DNA of 5,008 nt from contig CALMYA010000031.1 of assembly GCA_937873535.1 (NCBI GenBank), positions 1 to 5,008 of the forward strand, in the 5' to 3' direction. Both the position numbers and the translations under genes were made by a program. Under the pieces are notes generated by a model. That model had not been told where the DNA came from. It ran no database searches and was given only the letters and a program-made list of their open reading frames with translations. How positions within the stretch are numbered: position 1 is the stretch's first letter; every line of letters begins with the position of its first letter. This document shows, one piece after another, positions 3,485-5,008 of the stretch. This DNA comes from an uncultured bacterium. Lineage in GTDB: Bacteria; Patescibacteriota; Minisyncoccia; Phycocordibacterales; CAIZLB01.

Positions 3485-3548
3485 CCGAGCTTTCCAATGG
3501 AAGGCAGCATCTATTTATTTAGAAGCTGCACTCCATTGGGTAGCTCGG
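3485..3548 (+). other. Expanded hairpin in domain I of 23S rRNA
   Basis: Four stacked stems build one long arm: CCGAGCT (3485-3491) with AGCTCGG (3542-3548), CCAATGGA (3494-3501) with TCCATTGG (3532-3539), GCAGC (3504-3508) with GCTGC (3525-3529), and TCTA (3510-3513) with TAGA (3520-3523) around TTTATT. The equivalent B. subtilis hairpin, as remembered, is a short stem with a loop, so about 45 bases are added here. Paired sequence throughout indicates a real rRNA expansion, not an intron. Confidence 0.7.
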
Positions 3549-3756
3549 GGTTGTAAGGTGGCGATAGAACATTTATGTTCAAAGAGTTACAAAATATTCC
3601 GTTAACAGAACGAGCTGGGAAGCTCGGCCCAAGTGGGTAATAGCCCCGTATGTGAAAACGAAATATCTCTTATCGCTATTCTTGAGTACTTCGAGACACG
3701 TGTAGCTCGGAGGAATCCGCCGGAACTAACCGGCAAGGCTAAATATTTGTTGTGAT

Positions 3757-3793
<37 letters not shown>

Positions 3794-4366
3794 CAGCCCG
3801 GTAAGGGCAGTGAAATAGACCTGAAACCATATGCCTACAAGGAGTCGGAGCGGAAATTTATTTCCGTCACGGCGTGCCTATTGAAGAATGAGCCAACGAG
3901 TTGATACATGCTGCAGGCTAAGTCCGCGAGGATGGAGCCATAGGGAAACCGAGTGTTAATAGCGCGAACGTAGTACGTATCAGACCCGAAGCCAAAGCGA
4001 GCTTGCCATGAGCAGGGTGAAGTTTGTCGAAAGACAGATGGAGGCCCGAACCCGTATGTCGTGCAACGCATTGGGATGACTTGTGGTAAGAAGTGAAAAG
4101 CTAATCGAGCTTGGTAATAGCTGGTTCTCTCCGAAATAGCTTTTGGGTTAGCGTCGCGTGTTCCCTTGAGGGGTAGAGCACTGGAAGGACTCGACAGGGA
4201 GAAATCTCGCGAGTCCTATCAAACTCCGAATACTCAAGGTCATAGCGCGGCAGTCAGTCTATGTGGGCTAAGCTACATCAGACAAAAGGGAAACAGCCCA
4301 GATCTCTATTTAAGGTCCCTAAATTCATGTTAAGTGCACTGGAGGTGGTGGAGTCTCGAAGACAAT

Positions 4367-4426
4367 GAGGAGGTTTGCTTAGAAGCAGCCATCCTTGAAA
4401 GATAGCGTAACAGCTCACTCATCGAG
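4367..4426 (+). other. GTPase-associated centre of 23S rRNA
   Basis: This stretch matches the E. coli 1050-1110 region that binds uL11 and the thiostrepton class of antibiotics: GCTTAGAAGCAGCCATC followed by AAAGATAGCGTAACAGCTCACT. The core bases are conserved, so the factor-binding site appears normal. Confidence 0.75.
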
Positions 4427-4480
4427 AGACTCTGCGCCGCAGATAAGCGGGGCTAAAACATGGTACCGAAACTGAGGGTT

Positions 4481-4503
4481 TTTTATATCTTCGGATATAT
4501 AAA
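4481..4503 (+). other. AT-rich 23S hairpin capped by a C(UUCG)G tetraloop
   Basis: TATATC (4484-4489) pairs with GATATA (4494-4499) around UUCG, closed by C-G, the most stable tetraloop arrangement. After a bulged T4500 the stem continues TTT (4481-4483) with AAA (4501-4503). It replaces the GC-containing hairpin seen at this place in E. coli, just before the conserved GGTAGGAGAG stretch. Confidence 0.65.
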
Positions 4504-5008
4504 GCGGTAGGAGAGTGTTCTTGTCCGCAATGAAGGGAAAGGCGTGAGCCGTCCTGGAGCGTCAAGAAGCAAGAATGTTGGCACAAGTAACCACAATCGG
4601 GGTGAAAAACCCCGACGCCGAAAGATCAAGGTTTCCTTCGCAACGATTGTCGACGAAGGGTTAGTCGGGCCTAAGGGAATGACGAAAGTCGGACTCGATG
4701 GACACATGGTTAATATTCCATGACTTTCGCATGTAGTGATGGAGAGACGAAGTGTAGTATGCAGAACGCATTATTGGATTTGCGTTCATGCTGTAAGGAA
4801 GTTCACCAGGCAAATCCGGTGACTGGCTTCAATGCCAATTCCAAGCTGAGTGATGCAGCGGAGGGTTCGCCTTCCGCCGATTCTGCAAAGCACGCTTCCG
4901 AGAAAATCTTCTAAACTTATACATGCGAGAACCGTACCGCAAACCGACACAGGTGATCAGGTCGAGTAGACCAAGGCGAACGAGTGAGAGGTCTTCAAGG
5001 AACTCGGC

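Noticed and set aside
3363..3605. Open reading frame of 80 codons inside the 23S region
   Set aside because: It lies wholly within conserved 23S helices and has no start signals; it is a chance frame in rRNA.

Overview
The window reads as a small bacterial genome of the Candidate Phyla Radiation type, most likely Parcubacteria-like. This is inference from style: short genes, no Shine-Dalgarno sequence before any of the four genes, -10 boxes sitting almost on the start codons, a membrane protein and a winged-helix protein of types common in those genomes, and an rRNA locus in which 23S has no 16S gene just upstream. The four genes read through with the standard genetic code and stop with TAG or TAA, so nothing suggests UGA recoding.

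Left part (1-2500): four plus-strand protein genes, each with its own promoter-like element. They are a divergent CYTH-domain protein (62-589), a NUDIX hydrolase with an intact Nudix box (620-1084), a winged-helix protein fused to what looks like a decayed nucleotidyltransferase fold (1172-1753), and a five-helix membrane protein of the MscS-related 'conserved TM helix' family (1814-2497). Nothing in the sequence ties them into one pathway; they look like independent housekeeping or stress genes. The -10 element for the fourth gene overlaps the stop codon of the third.

Right part (2551-5008): a stable-RNA transcription unit. A near-consensus promoter (TTGACA, 16 bases, TACAAT) starts a leader of about 390 bases with no credible coding sequence. 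Its early part has a boxB-like hairpin followed by a boxA-like element, the order known from rRNA antitermination leaders, and the boxA-like element lies inside a terminator-like hairpin. The rest folds into several strong hairpins. A tRNA-Lys(UUU) gene with encoded CCA follows at 2978-3052, then a 160-base spacer, then the 5' part of 23S rRNA from about 3212 to the window edge (domains I to III by comparison with remembered E. coli and B. subtilis sequences).

The most notable structure is a 21-base-pair long-range helix (2844-2864 with 3115-3135) that closes a loop around the tRNA. It resembles the RNase III-type processing stems that usually bracket 16S or 23S, but here brackets a tRNA upstream of 23S. 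In addition, a perfect 10-bp hairpin consumes the 3' end of the tRNA including its CCA, and another hairpin consumes the predicted 5' end of 23S. This suggests a precursor whose folding is rearranged during maturation.
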